DNA of 64,000 nucleotides from Daucus carota subsp. sativus (lineage: Eukaryota > Streptophyta > Magnoliopsida > Apiales > Apiaceae): contig NC_030381.2 in NCBI RefSeq assembly GCF_001625215.2, forward strand, positions 53,307,214-53,371,213, in the 5' to 3' direction. A program made the position numbers and the translations under genes. Numbering within the stretch: the first letter of the stretch is position 1; each line of letters opens with the position of its first letter. The notes under the pieces are model-generated. The model saw only the letters and a list, made by a program, of their open reading frames with translations. It was not told where the DNA came from and did not search any database. Shown one piece after another: positions 24,905 to 37,688 of this stretch.

Positions 24905-26897
24905 TTATTGTTGACTCATTTTACATGTTCCATAACTTTGATCCATGAGAGATTTCTTGTTACTGAATGCACTGCAGAACTTTGTTTCTTGCCATTTGTA
25001 ACCTTTAACAGCAACTCTGATGTCAATGCGTTTTCGGGGTGTCTCTTCTGAACATGATATCCCCACTTCAATATGGAAGCCAGGCATACCATTATTGGTA
25101 GCCCTGCTGTATGATTGATTTACAGTCAGTCCAAGTTCTTCTTGAACTAGTACAATTCTTGGGTCAGCAATGTCCATCACTCTTTGCGGGATTGCCTTTC
25201 TCACATAGTCATGCAGATTATTACCATTTTCCGGTAATATGCTGCTTTCTGTGGGTCGCTTCCCTGAGAACAATTCCAGAAGAAGAATGCCATAGCTATA
25301 AACATCTCCCTTTGCTGATATCTCCGCACCCATTCCATAATCTGCACAATGGAATGGTTAAAAATTAGGAAAATAAATACTGTAGTTTTTTAAATTTAGA
25401 AATGTCAATTAAGAGAGATCTTCCAGTAAAATTAACCATGCAGAAACTCAATACTGTAGAGCAGTACTATTGATGGAAAATAATAATATCACACCGATGA
25501 GGCTGTTGTCATTAAGATACAATCCCTGTAAAGTTGAAATATTAAACAATGCAATAGGTAAGCTTCCTTGAAGCATGTTATTTTCTAAACGAAGAGCAAG
25601 TAATCGAGTAACCTGAAATGTTGTTTCCATTTAAATGTAGTTTTTCCAACATAGATAGCTCTCAGATTGATTCTGGAATGGTCCCTGTCAATAAATTGTC
25701 TGAGAACGAAAGTACTGACAGGTTCTTAAGTTTTCTGATTTCACGAGGTATGCTTCCGTTTATATGATTACTGTAAAGAAACAGTAGTTGGATTGTGGTG
25801 GAGAGATTTATAATGGAATTCGGGAGCTGCCCTCGTAGACCACTCTGACCAAGGCCTAAATGATATAGATGGGTACAATTAGCCAAAAAATTGAAGAAGC
25901 TCAAGTCATCAGGACGCGTACTGTCTCCAAGTGGATTATGCCCCAGATTTAGCCATTCAAGATTGGGAAGGCTGCCGAGATTGTTTGGTATAGTCCCAGT
26001 AATACTGTTTACTACGACGTCCAAAGTAGTAAGATCAGACGCGTTAGTTATTGATGCTGGAAGTGGCCCTGAAAATCTGTTTGCTGAAACCAGAAAACCT
26101 TGCAGCCTAGGAAGGGTGACACCCAAATCTGCTGGAAGCGTTCTTTTTAGCTTATTCTGAGTTAGACTAAAAATATAGAGGGATGAGAGGTTGTAAAGTG
26201 GTCGTGGAACCATACCAGACAAATAGTTCAGGGACAAACAAAGAACCTCTAATTTTGTGTGATGAGCAACTTCTGAAGGTATATTTCCCACTAGATTGTT
26301 AGCTCTTAAATGTAGAAAATGGAGAGAAGATGTATTTCCTATTAAAGGAGGAATCGACCCAGTAAAATGATTCTCTTGCAGATCAAACCAGTAAAGCTTA
26401 GGCCAAGAAGCAAACGTAGTAGGTAGTTTTCCTTCAAGATTATTGTGACTCATAGTAATGTTTCTGATATCAGCACAATTACTCAGATTGGGAGGACATC
26501 CGCCTTGAAAAGAATTTAATCCTAGATCAAGATTTTGTAGGCGAAAAAGCAGGCCAATTTCATTTGGAATTGAGCCATGAAAGTTGTTTTGGGAGAGGTA
26601 AATTCCCCTGAGAAAGGAGAGATTTCCAATATGTGGAGAGAATGTTCCCACCAAGTGTTGCGAGCTGAGGTTGAGTACTGTTGCTCTCTGCCGTCTAGGA
26701 CTGCAGGTAATGCCATTCCACTGACAGAAGTGGATGGAATTGTTCCATGAGTCTAGTACACCCGACGGGTCAGCTGTTATTGAAGCTTTAAAAGAAAGCA
26801 ATGCCTGCTGATCAGTGTCATTGCCTGGAAACGCAAATACAGATATATTTGATGTTGTTAAAACCAGAATAACAAGAATGCCAAGTCGGAAAATCAT
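24905..26897 (-). pseudogene. LRR-XII (Xa21/EFR/FLS2-type) receptor-like kinase, internally deleted
   Basis: The intact family has a signal peptide, an LRRNT cap, 20 or more leucine-rich repeats, a membrane helix and a Ser/Thr kinase of about 1000 residues that senses extracellular ligands. The first part (25662-26897, 411 codons) has a signal peptide (1-22), the cap with DPSGVLDSWN and about 14 repeats. It stops at TGA in the middle of a repeat, after GTIPESI. The reading continues in frame for about 15 codons, then shifts frame into a further LRR segment (25448-25630). Everything between that and the last part of the kinase is missing: later repeats, membrane helix, P-loop, HRD and DFG. The 3' part (24905-25345) starts at a preserved splice acceptor (TTGTGCAG) and encodes DYGMGAEISAKGDVYSYG through the C-terminal lobe with VGISCSEETPRKRIDIR. 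At least three lesions make a functional receptor very unlikely. A short secreted LRR protein remains formally possible. Confidence 0.85.
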
Positions 26898-27383
26898 GCT
26901 TGCACAATCAAAAATAGGAAGTAGTGAGGGAATGAAGTACTGATACTAGTAGTCCACATACATCCAGCAAGACATATTCATAGTTCTTTCTGATGAACTC
27001 CAGAAACGACGATTTCAAAGGTGAAGCAAAGTCAAGCAGTTGTAGTCAAGATTAGTAGCAATCAAATGGTCCACTAATGTGTATTTACCTGCACGATTAT
27101 TGACTGGAAGAGCTGTATTATCCATCTGCCTGTGTGGTGTTTTCACACAATTGGCTATGGAGTTGCTATCTCTAATTAGAAAAAGATACTATTAGAGTGT
27201 GAGAGCTGTCCCAGTGGAAAAACACCGTACTTGTGTTGCTGTAATACGCCTTTTCACCAAAAAGATACTATTATATTTTGCTAAACTTATACATTTGAAA
27301 GAAATATACCTTATATACCAACATAATCAACATTTGAAAGAATTATGAAAGAAATTTTTTAAAAAAATAACTATGTACAGTTC

Positions 27384-29544
27384 TCAAACAGGAGCTATCC
27401 GGAAAACTCTATTATACCAAATGGAGTGCAGAATCATATGGAACATATCGTACTTTATAGGCTCAGCATGCCACAGAAAGTGTTTCTGAACCCTTTTCAC
27501 TCTGTTCTGCATTTCAAGGTACTTTTCCTCTGAGATCGAAAGTAAAATATTCTTCATATATGGAATATCCCTCTCCAAGATAAAAACAGCAAGGGATTCC
27601 CAGTTCAAGACCTCAAATAAAGGAGGCACATAGTTATCGGATATAATAACAGGGACACATTCGTAGAAGATTGATTCCACAACTCTTGGACTGTTCACCT
27701 CGTAACCTCTAGGACAAATGCAGTACTTGCTGCTTCTCATGTTGTCGATGTAGTTCTTGTTACCTTTAACATGCGGCATTCTTGGGATGATTCTCATGTC
27801 GGGATCATTTCCCCAGTGTTGTAGAAGAACTGGACGGACCTTTCCATGCATGTAGCCAGCAAAGAACGCCAGGATTGGCCTTTCTAGAGGAGGGTTGCCT
27901 CCAATATCCCTTAAAGGATTTTGAGGTGATTGAACATATATTGTCGGAAGTGAGACATCTTTACCTACAGCAAAACCTTTGTTGACATCCGAATTGCAGA
28001 GAGCCCTAATGCAATTGAGCATTCTTCCCCTTGTCTCTGACGGGGCCTGAGAATAGATAATATATTATGTAAAATCTTATTCGCTTTAAAATGTTTCTTA
28101 GCGGTGAAGGTGAGAGTGTATACCCAATCATGGCAAGCTGCCAGGAAATGATCTGCTCCATCAGTCCTGTTCCAGTAAGGATATTTCGCTATGAGCATCT
28201 CCAAGTAATTTTCCATGTACTGAATAAGATTTTTACGGTTGTGTGAACGTTTCTTATAAAGAGTTAACTGAAGCAACCGAGAGCTGAAAGGGAAGTAAAA
28301 CAGGTGAGCTTCTCCAGGATCTTGTGTTACAAACTGTTTGTTTGCTTCTAGTAGCTTCAAAAACCAACCTTCACTTGAATAGATTCCATCAAGTATGAAG
28401 TCATGAAAGATCGGTTTCTCTCCTTCCTTGTAAATATAGACTTTGAGCTGGCCCTCCATTATTTCATAGCTCCTGCTAAAATTGATGAGTGTATTAAGAA
28501 ACTGAGTAAAAATCTTAGAAAGGAAACACTATAACCATGTTACACTTTTACACAAGGATTCCCGACTTGCAATTGCCAGTTATAGACCTCTTTTAGTATT
28601 GTTGTTGCAGACAGCAAGAGCAACATCAGCTTATACATTCGTGTAAAAAACAAACTTACTGAAAATCATCATGATACAGAGGGACCAGAAGAAATAATTC
28701 GCGTAAAATGTAATGGCTTACCTTTTAAACATTGAAAGATTACGATACAGAGGTGCATGAAGGTCTGTATCATTATGTATGGTGGGGCTATTCTCTATAT
28801 GTGATCTCGCATCTACTAGATTCTTGTCAACTTTTGTGTAAAACTGTGATGGCTGCAGAAAGATATAACATAAAATTTAAGTCCACACTCACTGACAAAT
28901 ATAAAACATGGAAAGATTGTTGTACATACAAGAGAATGAGGCGATGAGTAACTCTGATGCAAAAATTCATTCATCTTGGCTATCGGCATCACTTCTCTAG
29001 AAGAACTGGACACGACATCGTTAGGTACTGAATACGTGTTTTGTTCAGCAGACATTACAGGAGCTGATAAGTTGGAGTCCGTCTTTGTATACGAGGCTGG
29101 AACTGCTGGTGGTACTGCTAAGCCAGAATCTGAACTTCCATTCTGATAAGAAGGCCGAGAGAAATTTCCCCTCTCAGAAAATCCATTTGAAGACACATTT
29201 TGCTCAGCATCTCTAGGCCTCTCCTGCATGCCATTACCAACAGAACTTCCACCATCCTTCAATTCCCCCCTATTCCCCCCATTGTTCTGAACAGAAGTTT
29301 GATTACTACTACCTAATCCGAGACCATCCTCAAAACTCTGATTCCTTACTGATACATCATCCGATGCCTCTCCTCCAACTGGAATAGCGCCATTTGTACT
29401 GTTTGATACTTTTGTCAGAAGTAGTGATGGTAGTAATTCACTGCCATATGGGAGTTCCAAATGCTGAACCACCATTACAACTGCAAATAGTATCGCGAAA
29501 ACCAATAAAAGGCTTCTGCACATAAACTGATAGTTATTATCCAT
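27384..29544 (-). CDS. GT47 exostosin-family glycosyltransferase, tandem copy A
   Basis: This is a type II Golgi membrane protein predicted to transfer a sugar onto cell-wall polysaccharide or glycoprotein; donor and acceptor are unknown. Coding exons read on the minus strand are 29544-28930, 28852-28722, 28472-28124 and 28046-27384, all with GT-AG introns, giving 585 residues. A short cytosolic tail and an anchor (about 9-27, ending LELPYG) precede a Ser/Asn-rich stem with several N-X-S/T sites. The stem ends in KMNEFLHQSYSSPHS. The exostosin domain starts with SYEIMEGQLKVYIYKEG (about 249) and includes GWFLKLLEANKQFVT, YPYWNRTDGADHF, ACHDW, FFAGYMHG, CICPRGYEVNSPRVVE and ECVPVIISDNYVPP. A likely 5'-leader intron spans 29616-30227. 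The overall form matches the Arabidopsis At5g19670/At4g32790-like clade. Exons 2-4 are very close to copy B. Confidence 0.92.
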
Positions 29545-29786
29545 CTCTCATTAGTCATTGCATGTTCATATCTTGTTCATTCTCGCGCAGATCATGCAAC
29601 TGACACTCCACTTGCCTGCCAAGTACAAAATCAAATACAAAATCTCACATGAACGTACATGAATTTAGTTATGAATTAACAGTTATATAATTTAATACTT
29701 TGAAATACCAAAAAAGCATCAGAATTCTCAGAGGAAACACATTCCGAAGTCCCGGCTCAGTCGAAAATTTGATGGATTTTTTCATT

Positions 29787-30028
29787 TTCAGTCATGTTTT
29801 ATCATTGAAAATTAGTATATATTCATATTTGAGCCCGTCTAATTTCGAATTTTCATTCAAAAACTATAATATTTCATTTCATCCATTTGATTTCTGATTC
29901 CGTCACTTTCAGTCATGTTTTATCATTGAAAATTAGTATATATTCATATTTGAGCCCGTCTAATTTCGAATTTTCATTCAAAAACTATAATATTTCATTT
30001 CATCCATTTGATTTCTGATTCCGTCACT
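29787..30028. repeat. direct tandem duplication of 121 bp in the GT47-A leader intron
   Basis: Positions 29787-29907 and 29908-30028 are practically identical; both start TTCAGTCATGTTTTATCATT and end TCTGATTCCGTCACT. The duplication lies wholly inside the inferred 5'-leader intron of copy A, which accounts for part of its greater length relative to that of copy B. The near identity means it is recent. Confidence 0.9.
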
Positions 30029-30402
30029 GCTCATGTGCCGAAAAGAGACCGAGAATTATAAGCAAAAACAAAACATACAATTGAATGGAATTTGATGACA
30101 ATAACATAACAAGTCCCCATTAAATTAACACAAACAATAAGAAACATTGACTTACAGAATCATGGAGATTTCAAGCTACAGTATAATGATCGAAGCAATG
30201 CATTTGAATAGATCTGATCAGACTTACAGTTTGCGACCACTTCTTAGATTACACAAGTATTTAATGGAAATTAATTAAAATACTATTTCTAAACACTTAC
30301 TTTTATTATACACAAATTTCAAAATTTATATTTGATCATTAAAAATTAAGCTAAACTTTAAAAAGAACCGTATAAAATCCTATATTTGACCTCTTATAAA
30401 AA

Positions 30403-30422
30403 TGTGTGTGTGTGTGTGTGTG
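30403..30422. repeat. (TG)10 microsatellite
   Basis: This is a run of TG dinucleotides a few bases downstream of the copy B stop codon, and so in or next to its 3' untranslated region. It is likely to vary in length between individuals. Confidence 0.9.
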
Positions 30423-30431
30423 TTATAGTAA

Positions 30432-32595
30432 TCAAATGGGAGCCATCCTGAAAACTCTATTATACCAAATGGAGTGAAGAATCATATGGAATAAATCATA
30501 CTTCACAGGCTCAGCATGCCAAAGAAAGTGTTTCTGTACCCTCTTCACTCTGTTTTGCATCTCAAGGTACTTTTCCTCCGAGATCGAAAGCAAAATGTTC
30601 TTCAAATTTGGAATGTCTTTCTCCAAAATAAAAACGGCAAAGGATTCCCAGTTCAACACCTCAAATAAAGGAGGCACATAGTTGTCGGATATTATAACCG
30701 GGACACACTCGTAGAAGATTGATTCCACAACTCTTGGACTGTGCACTGCGAACCCTCTAGCGCAGATGCAGTACTTGCTGCTTCTCATGTGCTCGATGTA
30801 GTTTTTGTTACCTTTGACATGCGGCATTCTGCTGAAGATTCTCATGTCAGTGTCGTTGCTCCAGTGTTGTAGAAGAACTGGACGAACATTTCCGTGCATG
30901 TACCCTGCAAAGAATGCAAGGATTGGCCTTTCTGAAGGAGGATTGCCTCCAATATCTTTTAGAGGATTTTGAGGTGATCGAACATATGTTGTTGGAAGCG
31001 AGACATCCTTGCCTATGTTGAAACCAGTTTTAATATCTGCGTTACAGAGAGCTCTAATGCAATTGAGAATTCTTCCTCTTGTTTCTGCTGGGGCCTGAGA
31101 AATGACTTTATATGAGATAATTCAGATGATATTTTCTGGATTTAATTTGGTACTCGAAAACTTTCTTAACAGTGGAATTGAGAGCGAGGGGAATATGATA
31201 GAATACCCAATCATGGCAAGCTGCAAGAAAATGATCCGCTCCATCAGTCCTGTTCCAGTAAGGATATTTTGTTATGAGCATCTCGACATAGTTTTTCATG
31301 TACTGCACAAGATTTTCACGGTTATGTGAATGCTTCACATATAGAGTTAACTGCAGCAACCGAGAACTGAAAGGTAAGTAAAACAGATGAGCTTCTTCAG
31401 GGTCTTTTGTTACAAACTGCTTGTTTGCCTCCAACAGCTTCAAGAACCAACCTTCGCATGAATAGATTCCCTCAAGTATCGAGTCATGAAAGATCGGTTT
31501 TTCGCCGTCCTTGTAGATATAGACTTTTAGCATGCTCTCCATAATTTCATAGCTCCTGCTGACAATTAAGTATGATCATCTTAAGAAGCCTGCTTATCAA
31601 TCTACATAGATAACACTGATAGCCAAGTTGTACTAAAACTCCAAACTGTCACTATTATGGTTATAAGCTTTTCTTAATATACTATGCTTAATTTATAAAG
31701 TAACACAAAGGAGTAATAAATCGCCAGTTGTTGCACTTACCTTGAAAACATGGAAACATTACGATACAGAGGTGCATAAAGGTCTGCATCATTTCTACTG
31801 ACGGGGGCATTCTCTATCTGTGATCTTGCATATACTAGATTCTTGTGAACTTTTGAATGAAGTTGTGATGGCTGCAAAGAAATGATACACAAATTAATAA
31901 CCATATTGACAGACGAAAAACATAAACTTTCTATTACATACTTGAGAATGAGGTGATGAGTAACTCATATGCAAGAACTCATTCATCTTGGATATTGGCA
32001 TCACTAACATCGTTGCACTCTTGTTCACTGCTGGAAAATCAGTTGGAGGCAAATCAGTTGATCCTGTGAAATTACCCTCAACAGGTCTGGGCTTTACATC
32101 TCCAGGAGAGCTGTAGTTGGCATCTTTTGGTCTCGAATCAGTCTTGTCTATAGCAGGCATTACAGGAACTGCTAAGTTGGAATCCGTATTTGTGTACGAG
32201 GCTGGAATTGCTGGTGGTACTGCTAAGCCAGAATCTGAATTCCCATTCTGATTAGAAGAAGGAGAGATTCTGCCCTTAGTAACTCCATTACTGGCAGAAT
32301 TTCTATCATCCTCGCTCTCCCCTATAACCCTTTGAAATGGACTTTGATTTGTACTACTTACAAATCCTGGATCACCCTTCAAGCTTTGATTCCTCTCCAA
32401 TTCAAATTCAGACGACGATTCTCCTCCAACAGGAAAATAGCTTTTCTTGTCATACGAAGCTTTGGGAGAATGTACTAACGGCAGAAATTCACTACCATAC
32501 GGAAGTTCAAAATGCCGAACCACCATTACAACCGCAAATAGTATTGCGAAAACCAATACAAGATTCCTACACCTAAACCAATTTCCATCATCCAT
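30432..32595 (-). CDS. GT47 exostosin-family glycosyltransferase, tandem copy B
   Basis: It has the same architecture as copy A: coding exons 32595-31942, 31871-31741, 31555-31207 and 31094-30432, giving 598 residues. A membrane anchor (about 12-26, then FELPYG) precedes a longer, largely unrelated stem rich in Ser, Asn and Pro; it ends KMNEFLHMSYSSPHS. The exostosin domain contains SYEIMESMLKVYIYKDG, YPYWNRTDGADHF, ACHDW and FFAGYMHGNVRP. The otherwise strict CPRGYEVNSPRV motif reads CARGFAVHSPRV here (about 489-500), with four substitutions in one short block while flanking residues match copy A. The frame and all splice sites are intact, so it is not an obvious pseudogene, but activity may be altered. 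A leader intron probably spans 32662-33057. The sugar specificity is unknown. Confidence 0.92.
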
Positions 32596-33735
32596 CTCTC
32601 TTTACATGTCCATAGTTTCTTTAATTGTGTGCCGATTCTTGAAACTAAAATCTCCACTAGCCTGCCAAGTTCCAATACACTACCTCAAAAACATACACTC
32701 AACAATGTCAGATTCAGACATCATAATCATGCCTATGATAATCACTTACCAATACATATATAAATTGCAAACATTTTCAAGAACCATAATTCATTAATTC
32801 CTACAAGCAGAAAAGTGCTAATGAACTGAAAGAATCAATAAGCTGGTCTAATCCGTTATTAAGTCCATGAATTAAATAAAATAAAACAGGGGTTTGATGT
32901 GATCCATGTTTAAACACTAGACACAGAACATAAGACAAGTACTCGAGTACAAACAAGAACAAAACAGATTGAAAGTGAATAGCAGAACATAGTAGAAAAA
33001 AGGACAAGATTCATAAGTACATGAACTTAAGATACACAAAGAAGTACAAGAACTTACAGTTAGTTACTGACAAGATTAGGAAAGCTGAAAACACTTGTAC
33101 TTAGTAGATCTGATCAGCCATTTATAGATTTGTAAGTCTGCTCATGTGTATTACAGATATGCCATTACTGTGCTTATTAGGCCTGTGGTGTTTGGTAAAA
33201 TAAGAACGGTGTTATTTTTGATTAAAAAAAATGGTATATTTCTGTATTTTATTTTTCTAATAAGGGGGTTTTTATTTATAAATATAAACGCTTTTATCAC
33301 ATATAAATATATTATTTATTTATTTATTGAAAATGTATGCTTTTTAAAAATAAGATCCGTGGATGTGATTCTACAAGCAAGATTGTTCTAATTCTGTGTT
33401 CAGTTATTTTTATATGATAGTTTAATTTTGACAGATATATTTAAATATTTTGAGCATATAGTTAAAGATTGAAAAAATTATAAAAATAAAAAATACAGAC
33501 GATGCAAGGTTAAATATGTAATATCAGTTTTAAATATTTTTTTCAAAATATAATCAAAAATTTAATAACTAAAAAATTAATTAAAAATTAATTTTATTAA
33601 TCATGCTAAAAATATTTGTCAAAAATCAAAATTTATATTAAGAAAATCTTAGAACACGGAACACCGTCAAATTTTAGAACAAAATGTTACCAAGATTTTT
33701 GTTGTTTCTTAATGAATATTCTAGCTATACAAATA

Positions 33736-33737
<2 letters not shown>

Positions 33738-33781
<44 letters not shown>
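33738..33781. repeat. (AT)22 microsatellite
   Basis: This is an uninterrupted AT dinucleotide run of 44 bp in non-coding DNA. Confidence 0.95.
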
Positions 33782-33783
<2 letters not shown>

Positions 33784-35033
33784 AATGTTACAGAAATCGG
33801 AAATCGAATCTAATCGGTTAAATTATCAATTCAAAATTAATTGAAAATTGGATGTATTTTAATATTAAAATATTGTTTATATTTATTTATTATTATGTTA
33901 GTTATTTTAATATCTAATATATTTACTATATTCATAAATTCTAAAATTGTTCATATTTAAAGTATTATGATATTTTAATTTTAGTAACTTATTATACATA
34001 CTTCGATTAGGAAAAATTTATAAAAATTAATTAGATTTCAAAAATTAGGAGATTTTAGAACATGGATATAATCTTCATACATGATGGAATTACAAGGCTC
34101 TCACACAATGTTAGTAGTTTTCTCCAATTTCTTTTACATCTTGCGTGAGATTTCTGGTAATCTTAAGGGAGAAATCAGAAGAATTTATAAGGAAATATCA
34201 CACTGTAAACATGCAACTTCACTCATCAATTTTGCAATTTCGAGTATGTCGCATTCTTGTATTGACTTGTAAATATAATGTAAATAATATAATTTTTATT
34301 GTGATATATATCTGATAAGTAAATAATTGGATTGAATTTGTTTTAAATCAGATCTACTTTTAGTTATAAATTTATAATATATATCTTGATTCGTTCAAGT
34401 TCAAGTTTAATTTTAATTTTTCGTAATTCAAATTGGTTTCAATTTGGATGAAACCGATTTATTTTTTATATTTGACTAGAGTCGAACGTTGGTTTAAATT
34501 TGATTATTTTGGATCCTTTTAAAGTTTAAACTATTTAATTCAGATCCAGGTATTCGTTCAATATATTTCAGATTAATTCATTTTTAAGAATGTTTGTTTA
34601 AAAATATTTTTATGATCATTCTCTATTCTATATTTTCATTATGAATTAAGAGATGAAAGGGAGAAAATGAAATATGAAGAGGATTTTACAAATAAAAAAT
34701 CTATATAAATCTCTTCTTTCTATGTTTAAAGCAAAATTCTTTATCCTTTTGTAATTATTTTTTTATTCATATATATGTGAACTAAGAAATGAAATGAGAA
34801 GATAGAATGTTGAGAGGATTTTGTAAATAAAGAACCTATAAAATTTTTACCTCTATATAAAACAAAATTCTTTAATCTTTTCGTAGTTATTTTTGGAGAG
34901 GGTCTTTGAGAGAAATTTTTTGTTTGAAACAAGACTCCTCAAGACTCTTTGAGAGGAAATTTCTATTTGAAACAAAATTCTTTATTTCTCTCCAATTTTT
35001 CTGTAGGTTCTGCAAGCTACATTTTAAATTTAT

Positions 35034-35145
35034 CTTGGTCTTTAAGTGAAACTAATCAAACAGATAATCTTAATATTTAAGCTAGCACCTTAGTCTCTAA
35101 GTGAAACTAACCAAACAAATCATCTTAATATTTAAGCTAGCATGC
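35034..35145. repeat. tandem duplication, 55-bp period
   Basis: The segment TAAGTGAAACTAATCAAACA followed by ATCTTAATATTTAAGCTAGC appears twice with a few base differences. It lies just downstream of GT47 copy C. Confidence 0.75.
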
Positions 35146-35290
35146 TGTCACTTTGTCTAAATTTAAAGTAACTTTCAACAAGTATAACAATTAAATTGTA
35201 AAAAAGGGAAAATAATTTGTACAGCTATTGGAGTGACATCTATCCCTATCTCATGAACATCTTGCACACATTTTTTAAGCAGCTTAAGTT

Positions 35291-37688
35291 TTAACTGGAC
35301 TTTACTTGAAAAACTCTGTTGTACCACACAGAATGGAGTATCATATGAAATATGTCATACTTCACTGGCTTGGGGTGCCAAAGAAAATGTTGCTGTACCC
35401 TCTTAACTCTATGTTGCATTACTTGATACCTTCTGTCTGAGATCGAGAGAAGAATGTTCTTCAGATTCGGAAGATCCTTTTCTTGGATGATAACAGCGAA
35501 TGATTCCCAGTCAAGAATCTCAAAAAACGGGGGCACAAAGTTATCGGATATTATAACTGGCACGCATTCAAAGAATATTGCCTCGACTACTCTAGGACTG
35601 TTGACTTCATAGCCTCTTGGACATATGCAGAACTTGCTACTCTTCATGTACTGAACATAGTTTTTGTTGTTCTTGGACTTGGGCAGTTTGGCGAAGACCT
35701 TGATGCCGGGATCTTTGTCTTGCCATTGTTGTAATAACATAGGACGGAGATATCCATGCATCTGTCCAGCAAAGAAAGCAAGTGTCGTTCGTTGACGAGG
35801 AGTTTTGCCTCCGATGTCTCTCAACAAAGTCTTACTTGAGTGAACTATGGTTTCAGGAAGAGACACGTCCTTTCCCAATCTGAAACCTTCTTTAATATCA
35901 GCATTGCACAGAGCTTTAGTGCAATTGTTCAAACGTTTTCGTGTTTCAGCTGGGGCCTATAGAACATGACATTCAAATCGTAATTAATTTAAACGGACAA
36001 CAATAGTATAATCCTTAAGCAAGGACAGCATTTCCACTTTTGAAAAAGCATCATTATGCAAATAAATTATCATATTAAACAAAACAAAATAGAACCCATA
36101 CCCAGTCATGGCAAGCAACAAGAAAATGATCAGCTCCGCCAGTTCTGTTCCAGAAAGGGTACTTTGCAATAACCAGGTCGAGATAGTCTTCCAGATATTT
36201 TATTAGGTTGGCGTGACTGTGAGAATCACGTACATACAAAGTTTCTTCTAACATACGTGAACTGAAAGGCAAGTAAAAGAGCTGTGCTTCGTCTGGGTTG
36301 TTAGTAACATATTGCTTATTTCCTTCTAGTAGCTTCATAAACCAGCCCTCTGAAGCATATATTCCTGTGAGCACTGGCTGAGGGTTATGGAAAATTGGTC
36401 TTTTCCCCTCTTTGTATACGTAAACCTTGAGTGTTTGTTCCATAATTTCGTAGCTCCTGCACACGTTAAGGTATTGATAATAAGCTACGTGATAGAATCA
36501 ACTGCGCAAATAAGCAGCTTACTACCATTGTGTGCATTTAAGATACAATCTTAAAGAGTATGTGCTATAGACTGCCCCTTGCCCTCATCCTCGTGTCTAC
36601 AATCTACACAACTCTGCAGTGAGGGGGGAAGGAGGATAGGTTCTTAACAAATCGGGCATATCTCAAAGTCCAGAGCCATTTAAATGTGAAACAAATAAAG
36701 TTATCCATACCGACTAGTTTATTAATATTAGTAAAGCACTTTACTTAGTTATGATAATACCTTCTAAACATAGAAACATTCCGATAAATAGGAGCGTATA
36801 GACTGGGGTCATCTTTTATGATGGGAGCATTAACAATCTGTAATTTTGCCTCAAGTACTTTAGAATCAACTGCTGACGACCAAAGCGGTTCCTGAAAACG
36901 AAAAATTAGAACCAAAATAAATCCTTATAGACAACTTCCTGTTTTTTTTCTCTGCCCAAAATTGATATGTTTGTAACTTGTAATTTTGAATATACCATCG
37001 AATAAGATGAAGCACGATTCTCGTGCAACAGATCTTTCATATCAGATATAGAAAGAACAGCGGCTTGTGAACCCTTGGGCTTTTTCTTCACAGGAGGGCT
37101 TTTATTGCTTTGTGGAGTCCCAAGTCCATCAGTCTTGTTGAGACTGTCCAGTGTATCATTGTTTACTGATGCTATCTGTGGGTTATTAGATAGTACAGGA
37201 TTGTTCTTTGTCAAGTTATTCCCTGCTGGAGACATTAACGGTGATGGCAATGAAGGAGACTTAGAGCTGTCACCTGGAACTCTATTTTCCGGTGTTGGGG
37301 CAATATTTTCTTCTGGCTTACTGATCAGTGAAGTCTTATTTAACGCAGAATCACTCCCTGAAGTGAGGTTACTTTCCTGGGTTAAACTTTTTTCACCAGA
37401 AATCTGAGCGGTTTCAGTTTTCTCATTTTCCGATGTTGTGCTAGTATAGTTCAGATCACCAAAAATTGTCCAGTTGTCCACTTTGTTAGGATAATTGGAT
37501 AGATTAGCAGCAAGGGAACCTCCATCTATAAGTGCATCAGGCCTACGATCAGGGAGTACATACGATACAATATTACCATAGGGAAGTTCAACATACTGAG
37601 CCATTACAACCATCGCAAACAGAACAGCAATCAACCAAATCCATCTCCTTGTTTCCACCTGGCATTTACGACCTAATTCACTACTCAT
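35291..37688 (-). CDS. GT47 exostosin-family glycosyltransferase, tandem copy C
   Basis: Coding exons are 37688-36996, 36891-36761, 36456-36102 and 35956-35291, with the same intron positions and phases as copies A and B, giving 614 residues. I take ATG at 37688 (MSSELGRKCQ); the frame runs on upstream but only to a TTG. The anchor is about 15-31 and is followed by VELPYG, the same word as in the sister copies. The stem (to about 231) is Ser/Pro/Asn-rich. The catalytic region contains SYEIMEQTLKVYVYKEG, GWFMKLLEGNKQYVT, YPFWNRTGGADHF, ACHDW, FFAGQMHGYLRP and the canonical CICPRGYEVNSPRVVE. Exon 3 is two codons longer (NPQPVLTGIY). It is clearly the most diverged of the three and has a likely 912-bp leader intron (37721-38632). 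It is predicted to be a Golgi glycosyltransferase of unknown specificity. Confidence 0.92.

Larger units (their letters stand above)
33058..35290. other. intergenic region between GT47 copies B and C
   Basis: No coding potential is recognisable. It holds the copy B promoter and first leader exon (near 33058-33120), an (AT)22 microsatellite and several short degenerate duplications. The words GAGGATTTTACAAATAAA near 34679 and GAGGATTTTGTAAATAAA near 34814 mark one with a period of about 135 bp. Confidence 0.55.

Noticed and set aside
33616-33813. Small frame with alternating Ile-Tyr residues
   Set aside because: It translates the (AT)22 microsatellite and is not a protein gene.
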